DNA of 64,000 nt. Origin: Capitulum mitella (Eukaryota; Arthropoda; Thecostraca; Pollicipedomorpha; Pollicipedidae). Below, piece after piece: positions 1 through 13,200 of the stretch. The notes under the pieces were generated by a model. That model did not search any database. It saw only the letters and a program-made list of their open reading frames with translations, and was not told the DNA's origin. The translations under genes were made by a program, and so were the position numbers. Within the stretch, counting starts at the first letter, position 1; each line of letters opens with the position of its first letter. The stretch lies in the NCBI GenBank assembly GCA_030062745.1, contig CP099849.1, positions 9,139,767 through 9,203,766 on the forward strand, written 5' to 3'.

Positions 1-673
1 GCCGAATTTAAAGCCACAGGTATTGCGTTGCTCAGCTAATAAACACTCGTGAACACATATACGCTAGAGGGCGGCGCGTGCTCGGCATGTTGCGCTCTCC
101 TCGCCGACCCCGGCCTCTCTCCGGGAGGAGCGCCGGCGTGTTTCTGGACAGAGGACCTGCCGGTCCTGGAGGGCTCCTGGGGCGCCGCTCTGAGGGGCCC
201 CCGAGCCGCGGCGAGAACGGCCCAGTCCGGCCGTGGACTGCCGACTGAGGCCGGCTGGACCGGGGTCGGTCTCCCCGGCGCCCGACGCGGCGATCACCCA
301 CAGACGGTTCGGACGGCGACCACTCCGGGCGGCACCGCTACAGCGGCAGTGCTGCCCCGGTCTGCTGCAGGAACTTAGTGACGGACGCGGCGCGGTCGGT
401 CCGGCTCGGCTCGGCTCGGCTCGGTCAGGTCCGGTCCGTTGGACGACCACTTCCACAGCGAGCGGCTCAGGAAACGGGCTCACCCTCGAGCTGGGCTGGC
501 GTAATTTGTTCCTGTCCGCGTGCTTTTGTCGTTCTTCCAGCGGGGCCTCGTCGGCTCGTCTCACTGAGGCCTCCCGTGCCTCCCGCCCTCTCGGCCCGTT
601 CCGTCCCGTTCCGTTCCAGCCGCGCCGTCCGTTCCGCGCCGTTCCGGAGAGCCGCCGTTCCGCGGCGGACGGC
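1..673 (-). other. 3' flank / probable 3' UTR of the T-box gene
   Basis: This GC-rich stretch lies directly downstream of the T-box stop codon on the minus strand. I see no AATAAA or ATTAAA on the minus strand here, so the poly(A) site is probably beyond the left edge or uses a weak signal. It contains short direct repeats such as the run of CGGCT units near 400-425. The overlapping open frames in both directions are typical of GC-rich DNA and show no recognisable protein. Confidence 0.5.
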
Positions 674-1205
674 TCAGTGGGAGCTGCTGCGCGGCGAGCC
701 GGCCAGCCGGTCCAGCTCGGCGCCGTCCGCCGGGCCGGCCGACGGCGACGGCGAGGCGGCGGCCGCCTTGCCCGGGCTGGCGGCGGCCGGACTCAGCAGC
801 CGGGGGTAGATGTAGGGCGCGTACCGCTGCAGCGCGGCCGGGTACACGGGCCGCGGCAGCCGCAGCGCGTCCGAGTAGGCGCCGTGCGGCGCCGGCAGCG
901 CGCCGGCCGCCGCCGAGTGGCACGCCAGCGACTGCGTCAGCTGGCTGGCCAGCATCGTCTGCGACTGCAGCGCCGCCCACTGGCTGAGCAGCGGCAGCGG
1001 CACGGGCAGCGGCGCGCGCGGGTAGCCGAGCAGCGCCGCCGAGCTGGTCGGGGGCGCGGCGGCGGCCGCCGACGTGCGCAGCATCATCTGGGCCCGCGCT
1101 GCCAGCAGCGCCTTCTCCTCGGCCGTCAGGTTGTAGGCGTCGAAGACGGGGTGCACGCCGGGGAGGTACGGCGGGTGGTCGACCAGCAGCGTCTCGAACG
1201 TGTCC
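674..1205 (-). CDS. Tbx20: Tbx20 exon 6: C-terminal domain and stop
   Basis: This last coding exon gives residues 281-456 and the TGA at 676-674. The acceptor reads CTTACAG and the first base completes the Arg codon begun in exon 5, giving [13 protein letters not shown]. The tail begins with [15 protein letters not shown] and an Ala/Leu-rich segment, followed by an Ala run near residues 326-330. It then becomes Pro-, Ala- and Ser-rich and ends in SSSH. There is no known fold in this tail. In TBX20 proteins the region after the T-box carries transactivation and repression functions, but this one is not alignable by eye to the vertebrate tail. Codon use is strongly GC-ending, matching the surrounding island. 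Confidence 0.93.
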
Positions 1206-4200
1206 CTGTAAGAGGCGGGAGAACTGTGCCAGGTCCCCGACTGCTCTCGCACACAAGCATCGGGGCCGGGGGTCGTGAAGCACACAGAGCATCGACTGCA
1301 TAGGGCCGTGTCTTCCCTACAAAACACACAGAACATCAGATGTGAATGTGCATGACTAGTTGAACGTCTAAAGTAAAACAGTTGAGTGTCCTTTGCGGAA
1401 ATACGTCGTTTACCCATCTCGCCAGTTTAAGTCGGCATTTTGCCTCCGGCTGCCCGTCAGCGTCTGAGCTGCCCGACCGAGGCGAGCCTTCGCTCAGGAA
1501 GACGGCGCCGCCGCTCCGCCCCGCCTCCGCAATCAGGGTAAACGCAAGCGATAAAGCGATGCAAACGGCGACAATAATTGGGCGATCGCGTGCCGCTGGC
1601 TGATGCGTCAGCAAAACGCCCGTCCCGGCCGCCTCGCGCCGCGGCCGCCCTGGGACGGTCGCCAGCGCCGCTTTGATGTGGCTAACACGCTTCCGGCGCG
1701 GCGCGGCGCGCGCGCTCATGGGTCAGCCCATTATCGCCGGCGGCCGGCGGCCGAAGAGGGAGCCGACCCACCGACCGACGCTCGAGGAGGCCGCCGCTGG
1801 TGACGGCGTCATCGTGAGAAGGTCGCCGTTATGCCGCGGTGGGCCGCGCCGTCAGCGCTCGACGCGAGGCTGCGAGTGGCGCCGGCTCGTCCGACGACGT
1901 GACGCGACGGTCAGCGGGGCCGACGCAAATCGAAATCGTCTGTCGGCGGGACAGCGGCCGGGGAGCCGAGGCCTCAGGCGTCGCCGGTAGCCGGTAACAC
2001 CGCATGCCCCCGTCGCTGAGGCGCGGCACGTGCGGCGGCCGCACGTGGCCGGCGGCGGCTCCAACTGGCCACGCGGCCTCGGCCCCGCCGGCGCTTGCTC
2101 CAGCCGCCGCCGCCGCTTATCTTGACAATACAATTTGGAGGGCGGTCGCGGCGCAAAAAGGCGCACCAGAAGTGGAAAGTTGACGCGCCGGCGTCCGTAA
2201 TGAGGCAGGCGGCCGCGCAAAAAGCGTCCGCCTGACGGAACGAGGGCTACCAGCTCCGGCCGACAGGCATCACTCGGCCGCGGCCGGCGCCGTTTGACGC
2301 CGGGTCGGCCGGCGCTCCTGTGTGGTCCGTCGGCCGGACGGGTCGCGCGGCTCGCGGCAAAAACGGCGCGCGGGGGCGCCACCGACACGTGACGGGTCGG
2401 CAGTGCGCGGGTGCGCCGCCCGCCGGGGTGCGCCGGCCGCGACAGGCCGCTGAGATGGCCGGAATAGCAATGAGGCGCGCCGAGACGTGCGGTGCGCAAC
2501 TTCTGACGTTTGTCAGTGGCCAGCGACGGCGGCCGCCAGAAGTTTGCGGCCGGAAAGAGTTCGGGAGATGTTTCCAGCCGTGGAGGCGGGTTGGCGGGCT
2601 GAGCTCGCGCGCCGGGCCGCAGATCGCGGCGCAGGCGGTATGTTGGTCAGGACGTGCTCTGCGTTACAGTGGGATGGTACCACCGGCTACCCCCAGCCCT
2701 CGCTCCGCTGTGAAGTGCGGAGACGGGCCCTCATGACGGTGCCTGAGGCCATCCTCGCTCCCGAGCGGTATGTAGGGCCTCAGTAGCGCGAGAGGCACCA
2801 CACCGCCGTAAAGGACACCATTCTCGTTGAGAACAGCGACGTTATTGTTGAGCTCTACATTCTCGCCTGCCTCCGGCGCACGGAGCCCTGTCGACCCCGT
2901 CGACCCCACGCCCGGCGCTCAGTCCGTCGTCGCCGACGCGACGAGGGAGGTCGTCGAACGGGAGATGTGATCTCGCGAGCCGATCTTTCCGCGTGGAAAC
3001 TGGCGTGAAACGAGCGGCCGCCCGCGGAGCTCGGTTCGCCGCCGGGACTGCTCCCCAGACTGCGCGCCGCGGACCGTGTCGGTTTGGGGCCGCGACAGTC
3101 CGCGGGGTGCCGCGAAAAGACGTGCGAGCACCACCCAGAGACTGGCCAGTCATCCTGCCCCAGGGTCAGGCTTGGGGATGAGCCCTGGTGTCACGTTTGT
3201 CAGGTGAACACGCGGTCGTGTTTGTTTGGAACCGACACCGAGCGACTCGGATTGTTTAAATGAGCGGCACTGTTCTTTCTCAGGCTAAAAACGCCGAAAA
3301 ACTTGCGCGGGGCGGCACGCTCCGTCACGCGCCCTCTGCCGTCTCGCGCGCCACGAGCCGGTTCGACAGCGGAGCCCGGCGGCCAAAAAAGCGCGCGCCG
3401 GGCCTCGCCGCCAGCTGCACGGCTCGCGCGAATCGATACGCCGTCCGGGCCGGACCGGCGCGGCGCCGTTCCAGCGCGCCGGGGACGGCCCGCGCCGACG
3501 GCGGCGCGGCGACGGCCGCTTGTTAGCCCGTTACGGCCAGATAGGCGCCATTACGGCTTCATCAGGCCCGGCGAGGTACGCGGCCATCCGGCGGCCGCTC
3601 GTTCGCGCGCAAAGTACGCGCGCAAAGTACGAGCGAAATGGCGCGCAATGTTTCCGTTGCCGGTCCGTGCCGGACGTCCAGCGCTGCGAAACGGTCTGAT
3701 TAGGCTCTTAACGTCGACCCCCGTCACACACCGCACGTCAACGGCTCAATCACAGGCCGGTGACGCCGTGACGTGCGGGGGCGGCCGCGCCGGGTCTGCG
3801 TCACGGCCGTGACGGCAGCTTAAACGCCTCCGAGTTATCCTCTGTGCTAGGTATCTTAAGCGTAGGGACCTTGCGATTCGTGAACCAGCGAAATGGCCCA
3901 ACAAATGTTCAGTACACCGTTTGGAACTAGCAGAGTGGACCGCTTCGTCTTAATCCACAGTCTTCCTCTAATTCTTGGTTGCAAAGCCATTTCGCAGCTC
4001 CAGACTGGGCTACTTGGAGGGCGCCAGCAGATGTGGTAGGCTTCAGTTTCGGACGTCTCGTACTGGTCCAAAGAAAACGGCTAATACATCACAGTGGATT
4101 ACAACAAAGCAACATGATCGCGATACAGGGGTTCGCTGAAATTCATGAAGTACATAATATAGCGTTTTTAATAATAAAAATGAGTTGTGGGAGGTGTTCA

Positions 4201-7200
4201 TCGCTGAACTCTGTAGTTCGTTTTCAGAGGGAAGCTACCGTCGCACAGCCCGTGCTACCTCGGCCCGTCTCGCCGGCGCCCCCCCCCCCGCCGACTGTAT
4301 CCCCGCGTGATTAGCCGGGGTCCCGGCGCCGGCCGGCGCCGGCCGACCGCGTCCGGCCGAGGATTAAGCAATCAGAGCGGCCGACTGCTGTTGATCCTCC
4401 GTCGACCGGCCCAGTTTACTCTGCGGGCTGCTGTCAAACACCGCCCCGGGCGGCCGCCGGCGGGGAGGGGGACGGAGAGGCGGCCATTTGTTCCGGCGGC
4501 GGCGGCACGTGCGCGGACGGCGCGGCGCGTCGCCGCCTCCCTGGGGGGTCCGCGGGGGGGGGGGGGCGGCGCCGACCCGGCGCGACCCGGGATCCGGTCC
4601 CGCGCCCGGTCGCCGCCCGAGCGTGGCGCCCGCGACCGGCGCCGGGTTCGGTTTCCGGCCCGGATCCGGTCCGGATCCGGTAATGGATGGGAGGCTCCGG
4701 AGGAGGATGCAGGACGGACGGCGGCCGCTGCGGCGGCTGCGGCCCAGGTGCACACAGACGGGGAGTGTGCGCACACAGGAGGGCGCCTGCGGAGGCACAC
4801 ACGCGGGTGCATCCCGGCGAGACCGCAAATGGAGCAGCATTTGTTGTGTGTACAATGGGTCACGTGTCGCAGCATTAAGTCAGATTTCCCTACGGAGTAT
4901 CCCCTCGGATGATGTTGCAGCCGTTTGATGCGGTATCAATACAGGCTGGGATATACTGGGATATCATTTAAGAGATGACAGACGAACCATATTTTTTTGC
5001 TCAGTCTTCAAAGTTTAAGAGACAGGACCTGACTCCCACATATTTATGCGTTGACTGAAAGGCAGACTGTGAGGATACAGTAAAGTTATAGCTCAAGCTG
5101 TTGTTGAGATCTGCCCTCACGACTTTATGCCTGATGTAACTTAAGTGGGCATCATCACATAAATGAAGCGTAGCAAGGTCCCTTACAATAAAAATATAGC
5201 ATTAATGTCACATTTCTAGCCCCAGAAACTAATTTTGGTGTTCCTGTTGATGACGGCTGCAACCCGTGCCACACCTCGGGAAAGCGGAGAGAGGTACAAT
5301 ACCCTCATGGAATTGTCAAGGGACCGACTCCTTACTTGAATAAAGATGCACGTCTTCTGGGAGGAATCTACATTTTCTGTACAGACAATACAGATATACA
5401 TATATATACATATCTATACATATATTCCAGTTAAAGGCCCGTAGAGCATTTGAATCCATTTGAAAAAGCAAATGGATCCTGAGTGCTACAAAAGACTTAA
5501 CAGAAAAATGTCGTCTCGAGGACTTTCGTTACGATCTTCAGCAGCTGACTGCTAGGAAAAGCATTGTCCGTTACAGCAACCGATTAAGTGGCGCCCAGCT
5601 CAGCTCCTCAGCAGAGTCCAGCACAGTTCCCCAGCCGTGCCCAGCTCAGTTCCTCAGCCACCCCCAGGTTGGTTCCCTCGGCCGCGCCCAGCTCAGCTCT
5701 TTAACCGCGCCCAGCCAGCTCTTCAGCCCCGCCCAGCTCAGCTCCACCACCCGCGGGCGCCCCGCCGCCCGCCGTCCCTTCCGTTTCGCCATCGCCGGCC
5801 GCTGACTGACAGGCCATGAAATCGGGCGCGGCCCGCGGCGCGCGGCGCGGCCGCGCCCGGCGACGCCGCCCGTTCTCTTGCGGCGCGACAGCTCGGCGGC
5901 GGTCGTCACCCGGCGGGGGCGGCCGCCCACCTACCCGGCGATCGGGCCGATAGCCGCATACTGCGCGACGCACGGCAAATAAGCGTGAAAAACCCGACAC
6001 TGGAATGCCAGATATGAGGCGCGGCATATTAACGGCGCCGTCCGGCGGGCGGCGGCGGCGCGGCGGGCGGCCGCGCGCTACCGGCGCCGGAAGGGGCCTG
6101 CCTCGCTCCGGACGCGTCGCCATGGTGATTTAAGGCGTCAAAATGTTGTTTTTATCGCGCGCGCCGAGGGCCGCTCTGCTGGCGCTATCTTGGTGGGGAG
6201 AAGACTTGAGGACTGCGTTTGTCGTGATGAGAATTCTGCGTAGTCGGCAGCAGCCATTCGAGACGGTGTCCGGTTTTGTGTTGCGCGCTGCAGTGGTTCA
6301 CATGTCTCGAGTAAGAGGGCACTTACATGTGCCCTGAACAGACGAATGAGGCCCATCCTCTGGATGATACCGGGTTCAAAAGCTGCTGCTGGGGTTTCAG
6401 AAACAATGAGTTTTCATTCCTTAATGAAAGCGAACATCGACAAATATTAAAATGCATCTATTTTTATTTGATCCCAGCCTTTTCTAAAGCGGACGCCGTT
6501 GGGATCAGAATCCATACTAAGCCAGAGCTCTTTTTTGTGCGGACCCTGGCCCCGCCGCCTAAATGAACCCAAATATCGAACAGTTTTGCATCAGACATCG
6601 GACCAAGCAATGCTAAGGGATTTTTCACATGCCGTCGAAGCCACGACACGGCCGCCCCGTGGTTTGGGCCACCCTTTCCGTTTCGGGTCAAATAGCACTG
6701 GCTCCTTGTGAGCATCGAGCCCATGGTGCCGGTCAATTACGGAGCATGAGCCGAGCATGTTACCAAGGGGACTGGAAGATTGGAGTCCCAGTTCGAAGCA
6801 CAACGAAATGTGCGATAGAAAAGAACTGGTAACTGACATTGCTTTAAATTGCTCTGAACTGAGATCACCAGATACTCAGTCACGGTGAAGACTCCAGAAT
6901 CTCGTATAACCACTGCATAACCACGCGCATGTCCATGCCTCATGTTCTTCGCCATTTCATCCGAAGCTTGATTTCAGAGTTTTTAATTTTTACACGTATT
7001 CGAAGGCGCAGGTGTTTCAGGCCCAAGGCCTAAAAACCGTCCGAGGTCCTACTCAGGCTAACACATCATTTGCCCACAAGCGCAGCTTGATTACAGTTAT
7101 GGACATTATTTTAAAGTGTTTCTTGAACAGCAATGTAATTCTTTAAAATCTATTTTTCGACCATTTTGTGGATGCAGTTAGCTCGAATACCTTAGAACCC

Positions 7201-10200
7201 ATGATTTTGCTCTTTGGAATTAGTGATGTCCACAAACATCAGCATAGCAAGCTATAACGACTGGTTGTTAAAAAACGTCATTTCTTACGGCCACTTTTAA
7301 ACAGGGAGATCAAAACATGCAGGTCGGCGCAGCCCAATATTTAAGATTCAACAGCAGTGACGACCGACATTGTTCTTAAAGTCAGCCCTCTCCTACCAAT
7401 TCGACCCATTTGAGTGTAGCAAGCGTTTCGAGGTCAGGTCCTCAGCTGCGTGCTGGAGCCCCACCTCTCAAAGTCCGTCAGTCTCGAGGAGTCGCGGAAT
7501 CCCTTGGCGAATGGGTTGCTATCGATCTTCAACTTGGTGATCTGAAAAACAAGACCTAAATCAGCCGCGAGGACGGGGAACTATAGGGGCGGCGCCAAGC
7601 CCAGTCCCGCCGCCGGCACCAGGCGGACAAACTGTTTTTCGGAGGTATCCCTCTGCCTCTTGTCACGTGAACGGTACAAGAAGCAAGGTACCATCACGAC
7701 AACATGGAAAGACCGGAGCTTTGTCAAGAATATCTCTTCAAAATACCGGTTTATCACATAACACTACTAACGCATTCTCCGTTTGATGAGACAGGCACAG
7801 CTCATGCTTGTGTAAGCGAATGTCTACGTTGTAGATTTTCAAGACGCTTTCGCACACGCGCAAAGTAATGCACGATGGTAAGCACCTGTGGTTCTTCATA
7901 AGCAGACCATTTCGTAACGAAGAAAGTGTCGCCTTTTCTCTTCTTCAGGTGTGACTGGAGCTTCTTCAATGCGGGGCCACAGGTTACCAATTTCTAGGTT
8001 CTTTGTTCGGCTATTCCGGCAAAGCACGGTGGCGAAAAGCGGTCGAGTCGTTTGCCAACACTCACCAGCTGGTTCTGGTAAGCCGTCACCGCCGTGAACA
8101 CCGTCTCGGGGAAGATGAAGGTCTTGTACTCCTGGCCCTCCAGGTCGTTTATGGAACCCGTCTGGCCATCCTTCCGTCGTATCAAGTGCACCCGCGGCTG
8201 ATAGCGGTGCATCGAGTTCAGGATCATCTGAAACGATGAACGGCAGGTTGTCAGGCTGAATAAAATAACATGTTTAGAGTTTAGGAGCTTTTGGGTCATG
8301 TTTCAGCCCTCATTTGTAAGATGCTTTATGAAGATTTCGAGTAACCTCGTAATGTCATTTTGGCGAAGTTACTTCACTCCCTCAATGCATGTAACTTTGG
8401 CCCATAAAAACCAGTTCTACGTTCACAAACACCAAAGTGAAGCTTTTGCTGGCCTTTTATCGAGTCAGCGTTTCCAATCCCTGCCTGCTGTCGCTACTGC
8501 GGAACACAGTGTACTGTCCCCGCAAAAAGTTTTGCCCGGACTTGTAGGTACGAAAACTCGGTCAAAACATCGGCGGCTCGGCGCACTTTTGAGTCGCGTT
8601 TCCTCGCGCAGCGGAGTAACTCACCAGGCCGCTCTTGTCCATCTCGTTATTGGTGACTTTGATCTTCTCGAAGGAGACCACTTGCTTTTTGAGCTGTTCG
8701 CCGCTGAACGGACAGTCAGGGTGGACGTAGAGCCGCGCCGGCGCCGGCGGGTCCGCCTTGCCCGCCACCAGCCACGACGACCGGTGGTAGGCGTAACGGT
8801 AGCGCTTGTTGTCGGCCGGCACGATGTCCAGCACCACTAGGAAGCGGTTCTCCAGCTTTACGCCGGAAAAGGACACCCGGATCGTCGGGAACATCCGTCT
8901 GCGAAGATCATGGATCTCAGTGGTCTGTCGTGACGTGTAGGTTATCCAACGGAAACTGTTGGGTGTTTTGAAAGGTCGCATTGACCTTGAAATGTGAACA
9001 GGAAAATAAGAGGTAGTTAAGAGTCTGCATTTAGGGCCAGAAATAAGAGATATTTTGTATTTGACGCTAACATCATGATCGATAAACGTAACCAATAGCA
9101 CAGGATGTCTTTCTTGATTAGTCTTCGTTAGTCTTCAAGATTTGGCGAATGTTCTTACCAAAAACAAAAAAAGTCCCAGTAATTTCGGTTCAGCTGTAAA
9201 GCTGAAGTCTGGATCGCAAAAGGCAGGAATGGATCGGTGTTTGAAAATATTATCTTGCCAGTGGAGGTCTCCTGCAGATCTGATAGCGTAACTGAACTAA
9301 TCAGAAACCATTCGCACTGCTTCACTGGACCAAAGACCCAAAACGGTAATGCTCCTACGTTACGAATAAACTCGTAATGTCTTCGATTGCAGCGTTTCTC
9401 TGTTTGAGACACGTCTTTGGAAAACCAGAGATGTATCATTTTTTGACACATTATGGCGTACCGTAGACACTGTACAAAGATCCGGGAACACTGATCCGAC
9501 ATGGCAAGCGGCACAGAGGGCACATCTCTGCGCGTCTGTTGTCTGGAGTAGGCAGCCTCTTTGACTGACACGGCGGCCCGTCCTCCAGCCTCTGGCTGGG
9601 GTCCGGCCGAGCCTCTGGCCGCGGTCTGGACCTGGTCTCTGGCCTGGGTCCGAGCCTGGACACTGACCGGGACCCCAGCCCCGGCCGAAGAGGCGTCAGA
9701 AGCCGCCGCCGTCCGCCGGCCTCCTATTTCTGGCCGGCCGCCGGCCGCCGGGTCGGCCGCCACAAATGACCGTGTCACGTCGACGTCGACGAATCATCGC
9801 GTCGTCACGCTCGTCACGCGCGTCACGCCGCCGTGACGCGCGCGGCCGCCACGAGGTCTATATCGGTCAGCGGCGGGCGCGCCCCCAGCCGGCCCCTGTT
9901 CCGCGGCGGTGCGCCCGCCCGCCTCGCCACCGGCGGGAGGGTCGGCGGGCCCGTCTCACCGCGACACCAGACGCATTCCACCGATCTGCGGGAGCCGTCT
10001 CGATGTGGAGCCTCGCCGGAACTCTGCAGTACTGAGTCCTGACCTCGGCGCCGTACGCCATACGCGCTCAGCTCCATAAGCAACTCGCCTCGCAGCGGTG
10101 ACAATCCATCATCATCATCATCACGATACGTCGGAGGTCTTTAATCGCACGCCTATTGCCCTCACGCAACGAGACAAGCGTCGCTTACTCGCACACGCTT

Positions 10201-13200
10201 CCGGCCGACGACAGGAAAGCTTGGTCGCCATCTCACACTGGCGTAAGAGGACAGACCCAGGCCCAGACCCTCCGTCCGCCGTGTGCCTGCCCTCCCGACA
10301 ACGTTCTGCCCCTCAGGCGCCGCCTGTCGCGGGTCGGCAGCGGCAGAGGAGCCGTAACTGCCGCCGCCGCCGGCACGCGCAGACGGCACCGCAGCCGGAA
10401 TGTGGCCCGTCGGCCGGCGCGGCTGCCGACATTAGCGGGCGGCCTGGGTGGCGCGCGGGAGGGGCGGGCCGACCGACATCTGGTCGGACGCGCTCCTCAT
10501 GAGCTCGCCTCGGACGCGGCAGGCTCTTATTACCGGCTGCACGCCGGTGATGCATGGCCGACGCGATGATTTGTGGCGGAGAGGAGCGTCGCGTCCGGCG
10601 GCCCGCCGCCGCCGGCTTGACTCGGAGTCACGGGACTCTCCGGACCCGGGGGTGCCCCCGGCGGCGGCCCTTCCTTCGCGGAAGCAGGACGTTCGGTCGT
10701 CGAAGGCGAGGCGCGGCGCTAACGTGGCGCGTTTCAGAGCGACGCCGGCTGACGGGCGGCCACAGCGTCGCCGTCGACGGCGGCGGCGCGGCGTCGCGTC
10801 TGCGCCGTCGCTCCCGGCGGCAAAACACGGCCATAGATCTCGGCTGGCGCGCCTGGAATGCGTCCGCCGCTCGACGGCGGCGGCGACGGCGGCCGAGGAA
10901 TGGCCCGAATCGTCAGACCTCCGTCGACGATGTGGCACCATTAGCAGCCGCTAATTCAACTTGTCAAATAATTTACGAGAGGCGTTGGCGGGCCGGCGAC
11001 GGCGCGCGCCGACCCGATTGGCCGCCGGGCGGCGGCGCGCGCGGCGCGCGCGACAGAGACGTCGAGAATTCGAGAACGTCCACGCGCCGAGCGGCGCGGC
11101 CGGACGCCGTCGGCGCGGCGGCGGCGCCATTTTCCCGGGCGGCGCGGCGGCGGCGCGGCCTTCGCGTCGCCTTTGTCTCCGCGCCGGCGCGGCCAGGTGA
11201 CGCCGCGGCGCCGGTAATCACCCGGTAATCACACAGATGAGATTACACCCGGTGCAAGTTATCATCATTGCCGGTAACCATACCGCGGCGTGTCACGCCA
11301 CACGCGGCGGCCGGCCGCCGCCGCGTTCATTTGTCCCGCCGCGCCGGCTAATTGTTACGGCGACTAACGCGACGTAATTGGCGCGCCGCCCGCCGCCGAG
11401 ATGCGGCGTATCCGGTGCGGAGGCTGCGGCCGGACGCATGACGGCACCGGAGGCCTCTGATGGCGTCCGCTCGCCGACTAAAAAAGGAGATTAGCCTGGC
11501 ACGTGCGGCTCGCCTCGCCCCGGGCAGAGCCCTGGTCTGCCGGCGGCGGCGGCGGCGCACGGGGCTGATTGGAGGTGCCGGCGTGCCGAGTTGCCAGCCG
11601 CTGAAAAATTCAGCCCGGTCGATGCGCCGGCGGTGAAAAATTCAGCGGCTCGTAATGGTCTCCCGATCGCCGGCGGCGTTAACCTTTAATGAGTCGGCGC
11701 CGGGCGGCGACCACTCTGTGTTACGGCCCCCGGCCGGGGGAATAGCAACACACTGGTGAGGACGTCCGCCTGTGGTCTCCGGACGCTCCGCGCTGCGGCG
11801 TCTGGCCGGATAGTAACACTTTACGTCAGACGTTTGCATGGCAAGGTCACTGGTGGGAACGCTCGACTGGCGATAGGCAGTTACTCAGCCGTTTACGCCA
11901 ATTTACGTTTCGACCCGCTCGTCGATGGAAATCCACGCTCGCTTATGGACTGAATGCTCGCAGTTTCGTTCCTGAGTCACACAGCGCTTTTGTGAGTCAT
12001 CTGGCATCCTTTTGGCCAGTCTGGACGTTTGTCTGTGTTCAATGATTGCGTTTCTCGTCCCCCAAATGATCTGTCTGTTTCTCCTGATCTGCTTATGTTG
12101 AAGCCCTTTTGCCAGCTGAAATGTATTCGACTTCATGTTGAGTTTACCGGCAGTACATACACATATTTCCGGTAATTTGGCCAGAATAAGCTTGACATGA
12201 AAGTATGTCTCAGCACCATAACGCACGGTCGACGGCTCCAATCTTTTCTGTGGAAATCTGCATGCAGTTCCACGGCTCCTGCAACATGCCTACACCATTT
12301 GTTACGTGTGGGGCCACTCTTGTTGCTGTCAAGATGGACCCCCACCGCACTTTTTTCCGAGGACGCCTCAAAGTGACACCTCTCCCAACGAATCGACAGC
12401 TGGACGTCGGCCGACACACCTTGGGCATACCGAGACCTCGGTTCCGATAGGTGGCGGGGGGGGGAGAGGGGCGCTCAAGACGCCGAGCCTCACAGCGGGA
12501 CGCGGAGAGCCGCCTGTCCCAGGCTCCGGCATCTCGCTGCCGGTCTGTCTTCTGTGACAACCGCGTTTGTCTCCCGCGCCGCGCCCGACGCCGCGCCGGC
12601 CCCTGCCGCCTCCGGCGCAGGACGGCAGCGGACCCAGCCTCGGATAGGTGAGCCGTGCCGTGGGCTCAGCTGGCCTCCGTCCGGCTCGGTCCGTCCCCAC
12701 ACCCACACCTCCCAGTCTGCGCTCGGACCGTCCGGGCGGAGCGGGTGTCGGCCGCGCTGAGCCGGCCGTGCGGGGCGAGCTGCGGCGGCGGGCGGGCGGC
12801 GTTCCCGGCGCCGGTGCCGCTCCGTCCCGCGGCCCGTCGCCGGCCCGGCCGGCTGTTGTTGCGGCCGCCGGTCATCCGCCGCCGGTCGAAAACCGATCGG
12901 CCGGAAAACACGGCCGAGCGCGCCCCTAATCTGTATGATTTGATTCAATTTCACCGCGCCGAACGTGTAATAAGGCGGCCCGAATAAAAAGGCACCAAGT
13001 CCAAATTTACACTTCTCCACTGTAATTTATGCGCGCGGGAAATGAGTACCCATCAAAAACACCTCGCTACAATGATAAAAACAAGACCATTACGGTGAAT
13101 GGACCGTTGCAGGGCCATTGGCTGGGCAGGCCGGGCAACAGAATCTAATGGACCCGTATGATACTTTATTAGACTATAATGCAGGCCAGTCGATTTGTTT

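Larger units (their letters stand above)
1206..7464 (-). other. Tbx20 intron 5 (6.3 kb)
   Basis: The donor is AG/GTGGGG after LTDFE, at 7464 downward. The acceptor is CTTACAG, ending at 1206. It contains three GC islands, a 23-bp minisatellite and an AT-rich stretch (6.3-7.4 kb). I see no further exon; open frames here are short or confined to GC-rich DNA. Confidence 0.85.

Noticed and set aside
233..1303. 356-codon plus-strand frame
   Set aside because: Antisense to exon 6; openness follows from GC-rich codons of the real exon.
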